A DNA stretch of 64,000 nucleotides from CAZWBR01 sp964632305 (GCA_964632305.1 CAZWBR010000015.1:13883-77882); one strand, 5' to 3'; counted from the stretch's first letter, positions 16,383 through 25,738 are shown. Notes: generated from the letters alone by a model not told the origin. A program made the numbers and translations.

Positions 16383-17771
16383 ATGTTTGATAAACAGGTG
16401 TATATCGAAAGAAGGAAACAGCTCCGCGAAAAAGTCGGTAAGGGGCTGATCCTTATTCCGGGAAATAGTGAATCACCCATGAACTATCCCGGGAATACCT
16501 ATCATTTTCGTCAGGACAGCACGTTCCTCTATTTTTTCGGGCTCGATATCCCCGGTTTATTTGGCCTGATCGACGCCACCACAGGGCATGATTACCTGTT
16601 TGGCGATAATGTCGATATTGAAGACATTATCTGGATGGGACCTCAAAAGTCGATCAAGGAGCTGGCTGAAATGGTAGGAGTGGAGAAGACCTATCACTAT
16701 CAGGAGGTCTTCAGCAAGGTGAACGAAGGGCTCTGGCGGGGGTGCCGCGCCCATTTCCTGCCGGCTTACCGGGCCGACAATAAACTTTTGCTGAAGAATC
16801 TGCTTGGGATCCATACTGCCAAGCTGCCCGATTATGTCTCGATTGAGATGCTGAAAGCCATCGTTGAGATGCGTTCAGTGAAAAGCGATGCCGAAATCGA
16901 CGAGATCGAAAAGGCGTGCGGCATCGGTTATAAGATGCATGTGAAGGCGATGCAAATGGCCAAACCCGGGATCATGGAACAGGAGATTGCCGGGACCCTC
17001 GAAGGGATCGCTCTCGCCCATGGCACGGGAACTTCCTTCGCCACTATCCTGACCCAAAACGGTCAGACCCTGCACAACCACTGCCATGATTTCCCGCTCG
17101 AAGCCGGACGCCTGATGCTGGTCGATGCCGGGGCCGAATCGAACAGTCACTATGCCAGCGATTTCACCCGGACCATCCCGGTTGGTGGAAAATTTTCCTC
17201 CAAACAACGCGATATCTACAACATTGTCCTGGCCGCCAACAATAAGGCGACCTCGTTAATTAAACCCGGTGAGAAGTATTTCGATATCCATCTCCAGGTT
17301 TGCGAAGTGATTGCCAGTGGATTGAAAGATCTCGGACTGATGAAAGGAAACATACAGGATGCCGTGGCCAACGGCGCTCACGCGATGTTTTTCCCGCATG
17401 GTTTGGGCCACATGATGGGTTTGGATGTTCACGATATGGAAGATTACGGACAAATCTATATTGGTTACGACGACGAAACACAGCCCTCCGATCAGTTTGG
17501 TACGGCCTACCTTCGTATGGGGCGCCGTTTGCAGCCCGGATTTGTCGTCACCAATGAGCCGGGGATCTATTTTATTCCTGCCCTGATCGAGAAATGGCAA
17601 CAGGAAGGGATCAACCACGATTATATCAATTTCGATAAAGTGAAGGAATACCTTAGCTTCGGCGGGATCCGTCTCGAGGACGATATCCTGGTCACTCCCA
17701 ATGGCAGTCGTATTCTTGGGAAACGTATCCCGATCAATCCCGATGAAGTGGAAGCGATGGTTCAGGGATAG
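16383..17771 (+). CDS. pepP: Xaa-Pro aminopeptidase (aminopeptidase P family, M24B)
   Basis: A 462-residue pita-bread metallopeptidase that removes an N-terminal residue preceding proline. The N-terminal creatinase-like domain (about 1-170) is followed by the catalytic domain with all five metal ligands: Asp248 (VDAGAE), Asp260 (ASDFTRT), His343 (HGLGHMMGLDVHD), Glu392 (TNEPGIYF) and Glu432 (RLEDDILVT). No signal peptide, so cytoplasmic. Length and motifs fit PepP rather than the shorter PepQ or methionine aminopeptidase. A strong terminator follows; the gene stands alone. Confidence 0.93.
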   Translation: MFDKQVYIERRKQLREKVGKGLILIPGNSESPMNYPGNTYHFRQDSTFLYFFGLDIPGLFGLIDATTGHDYLFGDNVDIEDIIWMGPQKSIKELAEMVGVEKTYHYQEVFSKVNEGLWRGCRAHFLPAYRADNKLLLKNLLGIHTAKLPDYVSIEMLKAIVEMRSVKSDAEIDEIEKACGIGYKMHVKAMQMAKPGIMEQEIAGTLEGIALAHGTGTSFATILTQNGQTLHNHCHDFPLEAGRLMLVDAGAESNSHYASDFTRTIPVGGKFSSKQRDIYNIVLAANNKATSLIKPGEKYFDIHLQVCEVIASGLKDLGLMKGNIQDAVANGAHAMFFPHGLGHMMGLDVHDMEDYGQIYIGYDDETQPSDQFGTAYLRMGRRLQPGFVVTNEPGIYFIPALIEKWQQEGINHDYINFDKVKEYLSFGGIRLEDDILVTPNGSRILGKRIPINPDEVEAMVQG

Positions 17772-17790
17772 ATCTTACTGACCTCTTATA

Positions 17791-17834
17791 AAAAGCAATT
17801 GCGTCTGTTGAACAACAGGCGCAATTGCTTTTTT
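17791..17834 (+). terminator. Intrinsic terminator after pepP
   Basis: Long stem of about 20 bp (17791-17810 with 17813-17832, one G-T wobble) closing on a very small loop, with A and T runs at the ends. It begins 20 nt after the stop codon. Confidence 0.85.
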
Positions 17835-18353
17835 ATGACCCTTACTGGTCTTATTCGTGAAAGAATAAAAATGAGAAATATCCATGGAAATCTCTTTTCA
17901 TGGGTCTTATACTCTATACCCTGGCTGGACCCGAACCGATGACGGATCCTGAAATCCAAGGGGGGCCAAATTTCAGGATTCTTAAATGGACCTCGATTGC
18001 CTCGGAGTTACAGTACCTAATCTATAGTTCTTCAGTACATCTTCTGTGCTATAAATGCACAGGATATGCACAGAAGATGCACAGAAGATGCACAGAAAGT
18101 CCGGAGAGGGTATGGCCCGGATCAGGAAAAGCCGAAGAGGAGAAGGTGATGTCAGGATGATTGGAAAGGTTTCCGAATAAGAAATGCCGAGGTAAGGGAT
18201 TGGATCGAAATTTGGCTCACTGAGGTTAAGCAGAGCAAAATCGAATCAACAAAATTTTAGTATCGGGATTAAACGGGTATTCCGGATGGTTTCGCCTGAT
18301 TGTCAAGTGATTGAGTCGCGGGGTTTTCCGACGCTTAATCCCGTGATATCATT
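17835..18353. other. Intergenic region between pepP and batE ends
   Basis: More than 500 nt lie between a plus-strand terminator and the 3' end of the minus-strand bat operon. The only structured item is the 11-bp iterated element at 18039-18100. A short plus-strand frame at 17900-18160 is Cys- and Ser-rich and contains the repeat; it has no protein-like character. No RNA gene is seen. Confidence 0.5.
18039..18100. repeat. Four 11-bp tandem units with one inverted copy
   Basis: Units start at 18057 (gcacaggatat), 18068 and 18079 (both gcacagaagat) and 18090 (gcacagaaagt), each exactly 11 bp. An inverted copy of the second unit (atcttctgtgc) lies at 18039-18049, giving a perfect 12-bp stem when one more base is counted. 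The same architecture, with different unit sequence, recurs near 49.0 kb. Confidence 0.8.
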
Positions 18354-19127
18354 TTAAATCTTTACCATCGCTGTTTCTTTCACCCAGCCTTTGTTGCCGT
18401 CGGCGATGCGTATTTCGATCCATTCGCCGAGCTGGTCGGTGATTTGGACGGTCAAGCCTTCGTGGATGATAAAGAGTTCGGTGCCGCTCTCGCTGGGGGA
18501 GCCTTTGACCCGCACGCTCCGTTCGGTAATTACGCCGCTGTCGTGCCCTGTCAGCCTTGCCTTTTGGGTAGAGGCAAAGGAGAAGGTGAAAGCACTGTAG
18601 GTAAAGAATAGCAATCCGAACCAGAAGGTAAGTTTTTTGATCCTGCTGACACGGGTGAGGAGAAAAACTCCCAGCAGGGACAGGAAAACCAGGAAGGAGA
18701 TGGTGCTGCGCAGGGCCCAGTTGTCGGTGGTCCGGGTGGCGATCATGTCGCGCCACCAGCGCAGAAAGCCCGGTTCGGGCAGGGTAGGGATATTATCGAC
18801 TACCTGGGCTTTGGCCATCTCGAGGTTATAGAGTACATCCTCGTCGTTGGGGGCCAGTTTCAGCGCCCTTTCGTAGTTGAGAATGGCATAGGTGATGTTG
18901 TTCGATTTGTAGAGGGCGTTCCCAAGATTGTAATAGAGTTCTTTCGACTCGTATCCTTTCGAGAGGATCCCTTCGTAGCTCTTCGCCGCTTTCTCAAATT
19001 GCCCGGCGGTGTAATGGGCATTGGCCTGGGCCAGGGAGTCTCTGATCGCCGCGCTTTGTCCATTGGAAAAGAGGGCAGCCGAAACGATAATTAGTGAGAG
19101 GATATATTTTATGATCTGGGTATTCAT
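18354..19127 (-). CDS. batE: BatE: TPR and SH3-like domain protein
   Basis: A 257-residue exported membrane protein. A signal peptide (residues 1-23) is followed by TPR repeats (AQANAHYTAGQFEKAAKSYEGIL, LYYNLGNALYKSNNITYAILNYERALKLAPND), then two transmembrane segments (about 140-200) and a C-terminal bacterial SH3-like domain (SVRVKGSPSESGTELFIIHEGLTVQITDQLGEWIEI). This domain order is that of BatE. It is the last gene of the bat cluster, 28 nt after batD. Bat proteins form a periplasmic/inner-membrane complex linked to oxygen tolerance or envelope stress in Bacteroides; the exact activity is unknown. Confidence 0.9.
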   Translation of the reverse strand: MNTQIIKYILSLIIVSAALFSNGQSAAIRDSLAQANAHYTAGQFEKAAKSYEGILSKGYESKELYYNLGNALYKSNNITYAILNYERALKLAPNDEDVLYNLEMAKAQVVDNIPTLPEPGFLRWWRDMIATRTTDNWALRSTISFLVFLSLLGVFLLTRVSRIKKLTFWFGLLFFTYSAFTFSFASTQKARLTGHDSGVITERSVRVKGSPSESGTELFIIHEGLTVQITDQLGEWIEIRIADGNKGWVKETAMVKI

Positions 19128-19155
19128 GACAATTTCATTTTAATCAAATTCATAA

Positions 19156-20958
19156 TCATTTGATTTCCTTTTCCATCTGGCTCATTACGGTAGTGGCCTC
19201 ATCGTAGAGATCCTGCATTTTTTCTGATCCGCCGCCAGGGGCAAACCGGGCAAATTCGCAGGTGTCGAGTATTTTAAGGAACCGTTGGATCACTTCTTCC
19301 GAGACATTATGTCCGTAGAGTTCGTTGGCAGCCCGTTCGCGGGTGAGTTCGGAGACCTGAATGGTGAGCTTATCGCTCAGGTAGCCCCAGAAGGCGCGGG
19401 TAACCGATTCGTAGAACTTCTCGGAAGAACCGGTTTGAAGGAAGCTGTTGGCCTCTTTCAGTCGTTTCAGGGCCATCTTGCTGGCTTTACGGTTTTTCAG
19501 TTGGGCAATATTGGCATTCTCCCTGATCTTTTTCTGGTTGAGGAAATAGAGCAGCACGATGGCGGCTATCCCGCCCAGGTAAACCAACCAGAAACCGAGC
19601 GATCCGAAGAAGGTATTGCCGATGGGTTTTAGTTTGATGTTGCCTTGTTTGATAAAGCGGATATCCTTGCCTATTTGCTTAACATCTTCTTTCGCGATAT
19701 TACGCATCACGGCGGGGCTTTGGGTCCCGTCGCCTTTGGACACATGAATCTTATACTCCTCAGTAGTCTTGGTGATGTAGCGACGTTGGTTGGTGTCGAA
19801 ATAGACAAAGCTGATCGGGGGGATGGTATAATCGCCGGCATAGCGCGGAAGGAAAAGATACTCGAACGAGATGCTCCCGTTCAGGCCATTGGCCGAAGCG
19901 GTAAAATTATTGCTGGTTTTCGGGTCATAGACTTCGAAATCGGCCGGGAACTGTACCTTGGGGGCATTGATCAGTTTGATATTACCATTGCCGGTAACAT
20001 CAATCTTCAGGGTGATGGCGTCGTTTTCGCGGACCTCTTTGGCCGAGATGGAGGAACGGAGGTCGAAGCGTCCGACAGCGCCGGAGAAGTTTGCCGGGCT
20101 TCCGGGAAGAGGGTTGACACTGACCGATACGGGATCGCTGGTGATGGTCGCTTTCACGGAGGCGAACGAATCGAAGAAGTCGTCGAAGAAACTTTGAGGT
20201 CGTTTTACCCTTTGTTGTACGATACAGTCGATCCTAACGGGGCCTATTTTTATATTTCCGGTTTGTTGCGGGAAGAGCAGTGTTTTTTTCAGAACCCCCA
20301 CGTTATAGATCTCACCGTTGTAGGTCTCGCGTTGAAGGGTGATTTGTTGCGGAAGATCGATATCCTGGGTCCAGAACCCTTCGAAGTTGGGTAGCGAAAC
20401 ATCTTCGAACCCGTTGAGATTGACTTTAGAGTATATTTTAATGGTGGCCGTAAGATGTTCACCTTTAAAAACCGAACTACGGTCGAGGAGCACTTTCACG
20501 AAGAGGTCGCTTTTGGGGACTGTCCCGGGTGTGGAGGTTGGTTCAGTCGTTCCGCCACCCGACGGTTTAGCCGAACCTTTAACCACTTCAATGGTTTTAC
20601 TGTTGGAACGGTACTCTTTCCCGTCAACGGTGATACTGGCCGGGTTGATGGTTAACCGGCCCTCTTTTTTTGCGACGAGGACAAAGAGATAGGAAAATGA
20701 GATGGACTGGGAGCTTACCCCATTGATGATTTGATAAGAAGTGCTTTGGGAAGTGGAAGGGCCCATCAGGACTTCAAAATCGCTCAGTTCGGGCAGCTTA
20801 AGGTTCTGCCCCTTTGCATTGACCGTAAAAGAGAGGCGGAACTGTTCGCCCATTTCTACGACCGAGGGAGCCTCCATTGTAAAGATAACCTGGTCGGCCA
20901 ACGCGGAGAAACTCAGAAGAAGTGTGCAGATTAAAATATGTAACCGCTTTAATTTCAT
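19156..20958 (-). CDS. batD: BatD: large exported membrane protein
   Basis: The ATG at 20956-20958 begins a signal peptide (MKLKRLHILICTLLLSFSALA); the frame also opens four codons upstream at a TTG. The 600-residue product has several immunoglobulin-like beta domains (VEMGEQFRLSFTVNAKGQNL, VFKGEHLTATIKIYSKV, VRENDAITLKIDVTGNGNIKLINAP), the usual BatD composition, then one transmembrane helix near residue 455 and a cytoplasmic helical tail of about 130 residues. It lies between batC (93 nt away) and batE. The beta domains suggest a periplasmic scaffold for the VWA proteins BatA and BatB. Confidence 0.92.
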   Translation of the reverse strand: MKLKRLHILICTLLLSFSALADQVIFTMEAPSVVEMGEQFRLSFTVNAKGQNLKLPELSDFEVLMGPSTSQSTSYQIINGVSSQSISFSYLFVLVAKKEGRLTINPASITVDGKEYRSNSKTIEVVKGSAKPSGGGTTEPTSTPGTVPKSDLFVKVLLDRSSVFKGEHLTATIKIYSKVNLNGFEDVSLPNFEGFWTQDIDLPQQITLQRETYNGEIYNVGVLKKTLLFPQQTGNIKIGPVRIDCIVQQRVKRPQSFFDDFFDSFASVKATITSDPVSVSVNPLPGSPANFSGAVGRFDLRSSISAKEVRENDAITLKIDVTGNGNIKLINAPKVQFPADFEVYDPKTSNNFTASANGLNGSISFEYLFLPRYAGDYTIPPISFVYFDTNQRRYITKTTEEYKIHVSKGDGTQSPAVMRNIAKEDVKQIGKDIRFIKQGNIKLKPIGNTFFGSLGFWLVYLGGIAAIVLLYFLNQKKIRENANIAQLKNRKASKMALKRLKEANSFLQTGSSEKFYESVTRAFWGYLSDKLTIQVSELTRERAANELYGHNVSEEVIQRFLKILDTCEFARFAPGGGSEKMQDLYDEATTVMSQMEKEIK

Positions 20959-21051
20959 AATTTCTGTCAATATTTTATTCTTTTCGCTTTAGAATTCAAA
21001 AATAGTAAATCTATCGTACTGGTCGAACCTATTTTTGTTTTGTGTAAGTAT

Positions 21052-21786
21052 TTACCAGTTTTTATCGATTGATCTGTTTTGAACCTTGACTGCCTGTTCT
21101 TTTTTTACTTTTTCCTGGGTTTTTTTTTCGTCGTTTTCAAGAGCCTGCAGGATTTGTTCGGCATTCTGTTGTGAAATTTTATTCTGTTGTTGCTGCTGCT
21201 GATCCTGTTTTTTGTTTTGCTGATCTTGGTTCTGGTCCTGCTGATCCTGTTTTTGATCTTTATTCTGATCTTTGTTCTGGTCCTGATCTTTATTCTGTTG
21301 CTGCTGCTGATTCTGGTTTTGCTGTTTCATTTTCATCGCGTAGGCCAGATTATATTTAGTGTCGAGATCATTGGGGTTGATGCGCAACGCCTTTTTATAG
21401 GCTTCAATGCTGGGGTCGAATTTTTCCTGCATCAGCAGAGAGTTGCCCAGGTTGTGATAGAGCATGGCCTTTTCTTCCGGTTTATTGGTGCTTTCGAGTA
21501 GTTTCTCGAAATCGGCGGCAGCCTCTTCGGGCCGTTTTTGTTTATAGATGGCATCGGCAAGATTGAATTGCCAATGGAAGTCGTTTGGTTTTATTTCCAG
21601 GGCCCGACGATAGGCCACTTCCGCTTTTCCAAAACTGACGGTGTCGAGCTGGGTGGTATCTTTCAATCCTTTGTCGAAATAACCGTTTCCTTCGCGGACA
21701 TACTTCCGTTCTTTTTGGGCGAAAGTGTTGACCGATAAGAATATCGCGATGGTAAGTATACTATATTTTGTCATGATGGATTTCAT
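21052..21786 (-). CDS. batC: BatC: TPR protein with Gln/Asp-rich tail
   Basis: A 244-residue exported TPR protein. A signal peptide (residues 1-23) precedes repeats such as AEVAYRRALEIKPNDFHWQFNLADAIYKQKRPEEA and ALRINPNDLDTKYNLAYAMKMK. From about residue 155 to 205 it becomes an extreme low-complexity run of Gln, Asn, Lys and Asp (DQNKDQNKDQ type), likely a flexible linker. Its ATG overlaps the batB stop by 4 nt (ATGA), so the two are translationally coupled. The order batA-B-C-D-E identifies it. The low-complexity DNA could be length-variable between strains. Confidence 0.88.
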   Translation of the reverse strand: MKSIMTKYSILTIAIFLSVNTFAQKERKYVREGNGYFDKGLKDTTQLDTVSFGKAEVAYRRALEIKPNDFHWQFNLADAIYKQKRPEEAAADFEKLLESTNKPEEKAMLYHNLGNSLLMQEKFDPSIEAYKKALRINPNDLDTKYNLAYAMKMKQQNQNQQQQQNKDQDQNKDQNKDQKQDQQDQNQDQQNKKQDQQQQQQNKISQQNAEQILQALENDEKKTQEKVKKEQAVKVQNRSIDKNW

Positions 21787-22823
21787 TTTTGTTTGCCAAA
21801 TAACCTGTAGTTGCGCAGATATTTGTTTTTTCGGTCGAGGATCATCAGATCGAGCAGGATAAGAGCCATGGCCAATGAGAGAAAGATTGGGAACTGGTCG
21901 TTGTATTCGGAATAATCCCTGGCTTCCATCTCTGTTTTCTCCATTTTTTCGATTTCATTAAAGAGCGTGTTCAGACCTATTTCGGCGTTGTTGGCCCTTA
22001 TATAGGTGCCGCCACCTGCTTCGGCAATGCGGGTTAGCATTGCTTCGTCGAGCTTGGTTACGACGATGGTCCCGTTTTTATCCTTTAAGAAATCGCTGCT
22101 TCCTTCACCATGGAGCGGGATCGGGGCACCTTGAGGAAGGCCCATCCCGATAGTGTGAACGATGATCCCTTTTTCTTTGGCGGCCGTGGCCATCCCAACA
22201 GCATCGTCTTCGTGGTTTTCACCGTCGGTAATGACGACAATGGCTTTGCTTCCTTCGTTATGCGGGGTGAATGATTTACATGCCATGTCGATAGCCGCCC
22301 CGATCGCCGTGCCCTGTACCGGGACAATATCGGTGTCGATTGATTCGAGAAAGAGCTTGGCCGAGGAATAATCGGAAGTGATGGGTAGCTGGACATAAGC
22401 CTGGCCGGCAAAGACGATCAACCCGATTTTATCGTCGCGCAGTCTCTCGGTCAGTTTGGCGATAGCCCTTTTGGCCCGGTCGAGACGGTTGGGTTTGATA
22501 TCCTGGGCTTTCATGCTGTTGGAGACATCGAGAGCGATGATCAGCTCTATCCCTTTGCGCTTGGTGGTTTTGAGTTTTGAACCGAATTGTGGTTGGGCCA
22601 GCGCGGTAATGATCATGGTTAAGGCCAGTAACCAGACAATAAATTTGATGATTGGCCTTCCGTTGGAAGCGCTGGGCATCAACTGCTGCAGGATATCGAG
22701 GTTCCCGAATTTTTTCAGGGCATTGCGGTGGATAATCCTTGAAAAGACAAAGAGTGCCACGAAGACCGGGATGATCAGGAAGATATAGAAGAATTGGGGA
22801 TGTGCGAATCTGAATGAATCCAT
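21783..22823 (-). CDS. batB: BatB: membrane-anchored VWA domain protein
   Basis: A 346-residue protein with two N-terminal membrane helices (about 10-30 and 58-77), a von Willebrand A domain with an intact MIDAS (ALDVSNSM, Asp99/Ser101/Ser103, then VITDGENHEDD) and one C-terminal helix (about 315-330). VWA domains with a MIDAS bind a divalent ion and mediate protein contacts, often with MoxR-type ATPases. It is 21 nt downstream of batA and coupled to batC. It differs from BatA by an insertion of about 20 residues after the MIDAS Thr/Asp loop (PLHGEGSSDFLKDKNGTI). Confidence 0.93.
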   Translation of the reverse strand: MDSFRFAHPQFFYIFLIIPVFVALFVFSRIIHRNALKKFGNLDILQQLMPSASNGRPIIKFIVWLLALTMIITALAQPQFGSKLKTTKRKGIELIIALDVSNSMKAQDIKPNRLDRAKRAIAKLTERLRDDKIGLIVFAGQAYVQLPITSDYSSAKLFLESIDTDIVPVQGTAIGAAIDMACKSFTPHNEGSKAIVVITDGENHEDDAVGMATAAKEKGIIVHTIGMGLPQGAPIPLHGEGSSDFLKDKNGTIVVTKLDEAMLTRIAEAGGGTYIRANNAEIGLNTLFNEIEKMEKTEMEARDYSEYNDQFPIFLSLAMALILLDLMILDRKNKYLRNYRLFGKQK

Positions 22824-22844
22824 AAGTTTAATATTTTTAAATCA

Positions 22845-23837
22845 TTACGGAATTTGTCTGAATAATGCAATTTGTAGTAACAGCGATAGGAGCGCCAACA
22901 GGAGTGCGGGAACGGCAAACCTTTTATACTCTTCAGTCTTGGCACTAAAGTCTTTACTGTCAATTCGCGTCTTTTCCAATTGGTCGATTTCTTTATAGAT
23001 TTCTTCCAACTTCTTATTATTCGTTGCCCTGAAGTATTGACCACCAGTCAGGTTGGCAATATCGGTCAGGGTTTTCTCATCGATTTTGACTTCAACGCTG
23101 CGCATCTGGGTTCCAAAAGGAGTCTGCACCGGATAAGGAGCTGTACCGATTGTTCCCACGCCGATGGTGTAAACCCTGATGCCAAATGTTTTGGCGATTT
23201 CTGCGGCAGTTAACGGGGCGATCTCTCCACGGTTGTTTTCTCCGTCGGTAAGCAGGATAATTACTTTACTCCGGGCCTCGCTCTCTTTGAGTCGGGTCAC
23301 CGCGTTGGCCAGTCCCAATCCGATCGCTGTTCCGTCTTCCAGGATCCCGCTCTCTATGTTGTTGAAAAGATTGACCAATACGGTCCGGTCGGTGGTTAAG
23401 GGGCACTGGGTAAAGCTCTCGGCTGAGAAGACGACCAGCCCGATCCGGTCGTACTCGCGGCCCGAGATAAACGCGGTGGCTACCGATTTGGCAGCTTCCA
23501 GCCGATCGGGTTGGAAGTCGCGCGCCAGCATGGAACTGGAAACGTCGAGAGCGATCATAATATCGATACCTTCGATGGTTTGGTTGTTCCAACTGTCGGT
23601 TGACTGGGGGCGGGCCAGCGCGGTGATGATCAGGGCCAGGACGATCATCTGAAGGACAAAAGCCAGATGGCGCAGGTAATGTTTCCAGGTCCTGGGTGCG
23701 TTGCGCAGCGGTTCAATGGTCGAGATCTGGATGCTGGCCCTTGATTTTTTCTGCCTGAAGATATACCAGACGATGAAAGGTACCAGTATCAGCAAAAGGT
23801 AGAAAAGCTCAGGACGTGCAAAAGTAATATGGTTCAT
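22845..23837 (-). CDS. batA: BatA: membrane-anchored VWA domain protein
   Basis: A 330-residue paralogue of BatB: N-terminal helices at about 10-28 and 56-76, a VWA domain with a complete MIDAS (IALDVSSSM, Asp98/Ser100/Ser102; ILLTDGENNRGEI) and a C-terminal helix (VPALLLALLSLLLQIALF). The protein faces the periplasm with its VWA domain in current models of Bat systems. It starts 3 nt after the stop of the preceding hypothetical gene and is followed by batB after 21 nt. Confidence 0.93.
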   Translation of the reverse strand: MNHITFARPELFYLLLILVPFIVWYIFRQKKSRASIQISTIEPLRNAPRTWKHYLRHLAFVLQMIVLALIITALARPQSTDSWNNQTIEGIDIMIALDVSSSMLARDFQPDRLEAAKSVATAFISGREYDRIGLVVFSAESFTQCPLTTDRTVLVNLFNNIESGILEDGTAIGLGLANAVTRLKESEARSKVIILLTDGENNRGEIAPLTAAEIAKTFGIRVYTIGVGTIGTAPYPVQTPFGTQMRSVEVKIDEKTLTDIANLTGGQYFRATNNKKLEEIYKEIDQLEKTRIDSKDFSAKTEEYKRFAVPALLLALLSLLLQIALFRQIP

Positions 23838-23840
23838 GAC

Positions 23841-24860
23841 TTATTTTCTTCCCTTGTTATCACTGAAATCAATAATTTTATCTCCATCTTCCTTGCTCTC
23901 CTCCGGTTTTTTCGGGGCTTCCATCACCTCAATCTTAGTTTGCTGAACAAAGAAAAGGGCATTGACCATGGCTAAATGGTTGTCGTCGGGCAGCGGAAAA
24001 TATTTGGCAAATTTCACCAGATCGGCCATTTCCAGTATGCCTTTCAATTGGTCGAACGATTTTGGATCAAGCAGGGAGTTATGTTTTTTGAAACTTTCAA
24101 GGATTTCAACAGTGGTCTGTTCCATCGCCGATACCTCAAACCGGTCTTCGATATATTTGCGAAGAATGTCGGTTAATCGGGTATAATATTCCTTCACTTT
24201 ATCGTGCTGCCAAAGCTGCTCTTCCTTAAGTTTATCAAGTTCGCCCAGTGCGACGATATGAGCCGGAACCTTAGGTTTGGGAGGAGCCTGGAACAACGGC
24301 ATATTTTTCCGTCGTCGGCTGATCGCGTAAATGATAAGGAAGATGATGGCTCCAATGAGGATGGCTCCCAATAGCCAGGGTGCAATTTCCTTCAGGGTGA
24401 TTGGAGCAGAGAACGGCTTTTTAATATCGGTTGGCCCTTTTTGCAGGTCGACACCGGGAAACAATACAAACAGGGAGAGGGCATTGCTCCTGATTGAATC
24501 AATCGTTCCACCGGACTGGCGGGCAAAGACAAATGGTTCAATGGGGCGGGGGCCACTATCGAAACAGGTGATTACATAGGTCTGTTTGAGTTGCAGACGG
24601 CCACCATCCAGTTTTGAGGTGTCGACTGCGGATCGGGATAGGACTTCAATTCCATTTCCGAGAGAATCTTTCGCCTGAGGAAACTGGATTTTTATTCCAT
24701 CCGGATATTCAGCCATTAAAATCAGCTTGATCTGATCGCCCAGCCAGATGGAGTCTTTTTCCAGCGAAGAGGTGACCCGGGTATCCTGAGCCGAAGAGTT
24801 AACTGCTGTCGCAAAAAGGAAAACCAGCGCCGCAATATATTTCAATTTAAACTGCTTCAT
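23841..24860 (-). CDS. Bat-associated exported protein with single membrane helix
   Basis: A 339-residue protein with a signal peptide (about 1-24), an extracytoplasmic beta-rich domain (LEKDSIWLGDQIKLILMAEYPDGIKIQFPQ) resembling the beta domains of BatD, one transmembrane helix (about 165-190, LLGAILIGAIIFLIIYAISRRRK) and a cytoplasmic helical region of about 140 residues with YYTRLTDILRKYIEDRFEVSAMEQTTVEIL. The last part resembles the tails of DUF4381/BatD-like proteins. It overlaps the DUF58 stop by 4 nt and is 3 nt from batA, so it belongs to the complex. It has no common gene name. Confidence 0.8.
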   Translation of the reverse strand: MKQFKLKYIAALVFLFATAVNSSAQDTRVTSSLEKDSIWLGDQIKLILMAEYPDGIKIQFPQAKDSLGNGIEVLSRSAVDTSKLDGGRLQLKQTYVITCFDSGPRPIEPFVFARQSGGTIDSIRSNALSLFVLFPGVDLQKGPTDIKKPFSAPITLKEIAPWLLGAILIGAIIFLIIYAISRRRKNMPLFQAPPKPKVPAHIVALGELDKLKEEQLWQHDKVKEYYTRLTDILRKYIEDRFEVSAMEQTTVEILESFKKHNSLLDPKSFDQLKGILEMADLVKFAKYFPLPDDNHLAMVNALFFVQQTKIEVMEAPKKPEESKEDGDKIIDFSDNKGRK

Positions 24861-25738
24861 AATTTGTGTTCCCTTTTCTTGAAAAGAGCGACGAGCGATT
24901 TGACGTAATCTTCACGTGTGTTGATGCTTACGTAGTCGATGCCGCTTTTTTTGAGTAGAGTATCCAACTTGTTTTTTTTGTTTTGCCAGTAGTCGCTGTA
25001 CATTTTTCTGACCGCACTGCTCGAAGAATCCACCCAAAGGTATTCGCCCGTTTCCGCATCTTTAAGCTTAATCATCCCTACAGCAGGGAGTTCGGTTTCG
25101 CGTTCGTCGAAGATGTGTAACCCGACCACATCGTGTTTGTTCCCGGCTATTGAGAAGGCTTGCTCAATGTTTGGATTGTTGTCGATAAAGTCTGAGATCA
25201 CAAAGGCTGTGACGTGTCTTTTCATTGCGCTGGTCAGGTACTGCAAAGCCTGGGCGATATCTGTCGCACGTGATTCCGCTTTGAATTCGAGCAGTTCGCT
25301 GATGATCCGTAGGGTATGGGTCCGTCCTTTTTTGGGAGGGATAAATTTTTCGATCCGATCGGAGAAGAAGATAACGCCGATTTTGTCGTTGTTCGAGATA
25401 GCGGAGAAAGAGAGGATCGCGGCGATCTCGGTAATGACATTCTGTTTCAGTTTGTCGGTGGATCCGAACTCATGCGAACCGCTGACATCGATCAGCAGCA
25501 TCACGGTCAATTCACGTTCTTCCTCAAAGATCTTGACATAGGGGTGATTATAGCGTGCTGTTACGTTCCAGTCGATATTACGGATATCGTCGCCAAACTG
25601 GTATTCCCGTACTTCGCTAAAAGCCATGCCACGGCCTTTGAAGGCGCTGTGGTATTCGCCGGCGAAAATATTCCGCGAAAGCCCCCTGGTCTTTATCTCA
25701 ATTTTTCTGACTTTTTTTAACAGTTCCGATGCTTCCAT
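24857..25738 (-). CDS. DUF58 domain protein (MoxR-associated)
   Basis: The ATG at 25736-25738 was chosen (MEASELLKKVRKIEIKTRGLS); nine more codons upstream are in frame but not typical of the family. The 293-residue cytoplasmic protein has the DUF58 signature GRGMAFSEVREYQFGDDIRNIDWNVTAR, followed by a VWA-like fold with LLIDVSGSHEFGS and AFVISDFID. DUF58 proteins accompany MoxR ATPases in bat-type and other clusters. It lies 127 nt downstream of moxR and overlaps the next gene by ATGA. Confidence 0.9.
   Translation of the reverse strand: MEASELLKKVRKIEIKTRGLSRNIFAGEYHSAFKGRGMAFSEVREYQFGDDIRNIDWNVTARYNHPYVKIFEEERELTVMLLIDVSGSHEFGSTDKLKQNVITEIAAILSFSAISNNDKIGVIFFSDRIEKFIPPKKGRTHTLRIISELLEFKAESRATDIAQALQYLTSAMKRHVTAFVISDFIDNNPNIEQAFSIAGNKHDVVGLHIFDERETELPAVGMIKLKDAETGEYLWVDSSSSAVRKMYSDYWQNKKNKLDTLLKKSGIDYVSINTREDYVKSLVALFKKREHKL

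Noticed and set aside
17900..18160. Plus-strand frame covering the 11-bp repeat
   Set aside because: Irregular residue composition (repeated Cys/His from the repeat), no start signal, and it lies in a gene-free spacer.
19645..20394. 249-codon plus-strand frame opposite batD
   Set aside because: Composition reflects the codon bias of batD; no signal, domain or start context.
21171..21359. Apparent repeats of DLGSGPADPVF in a frame opposite batC
   Set aside because: A direct result of the Gln/Asp-rich low-complexity tail of BatC.
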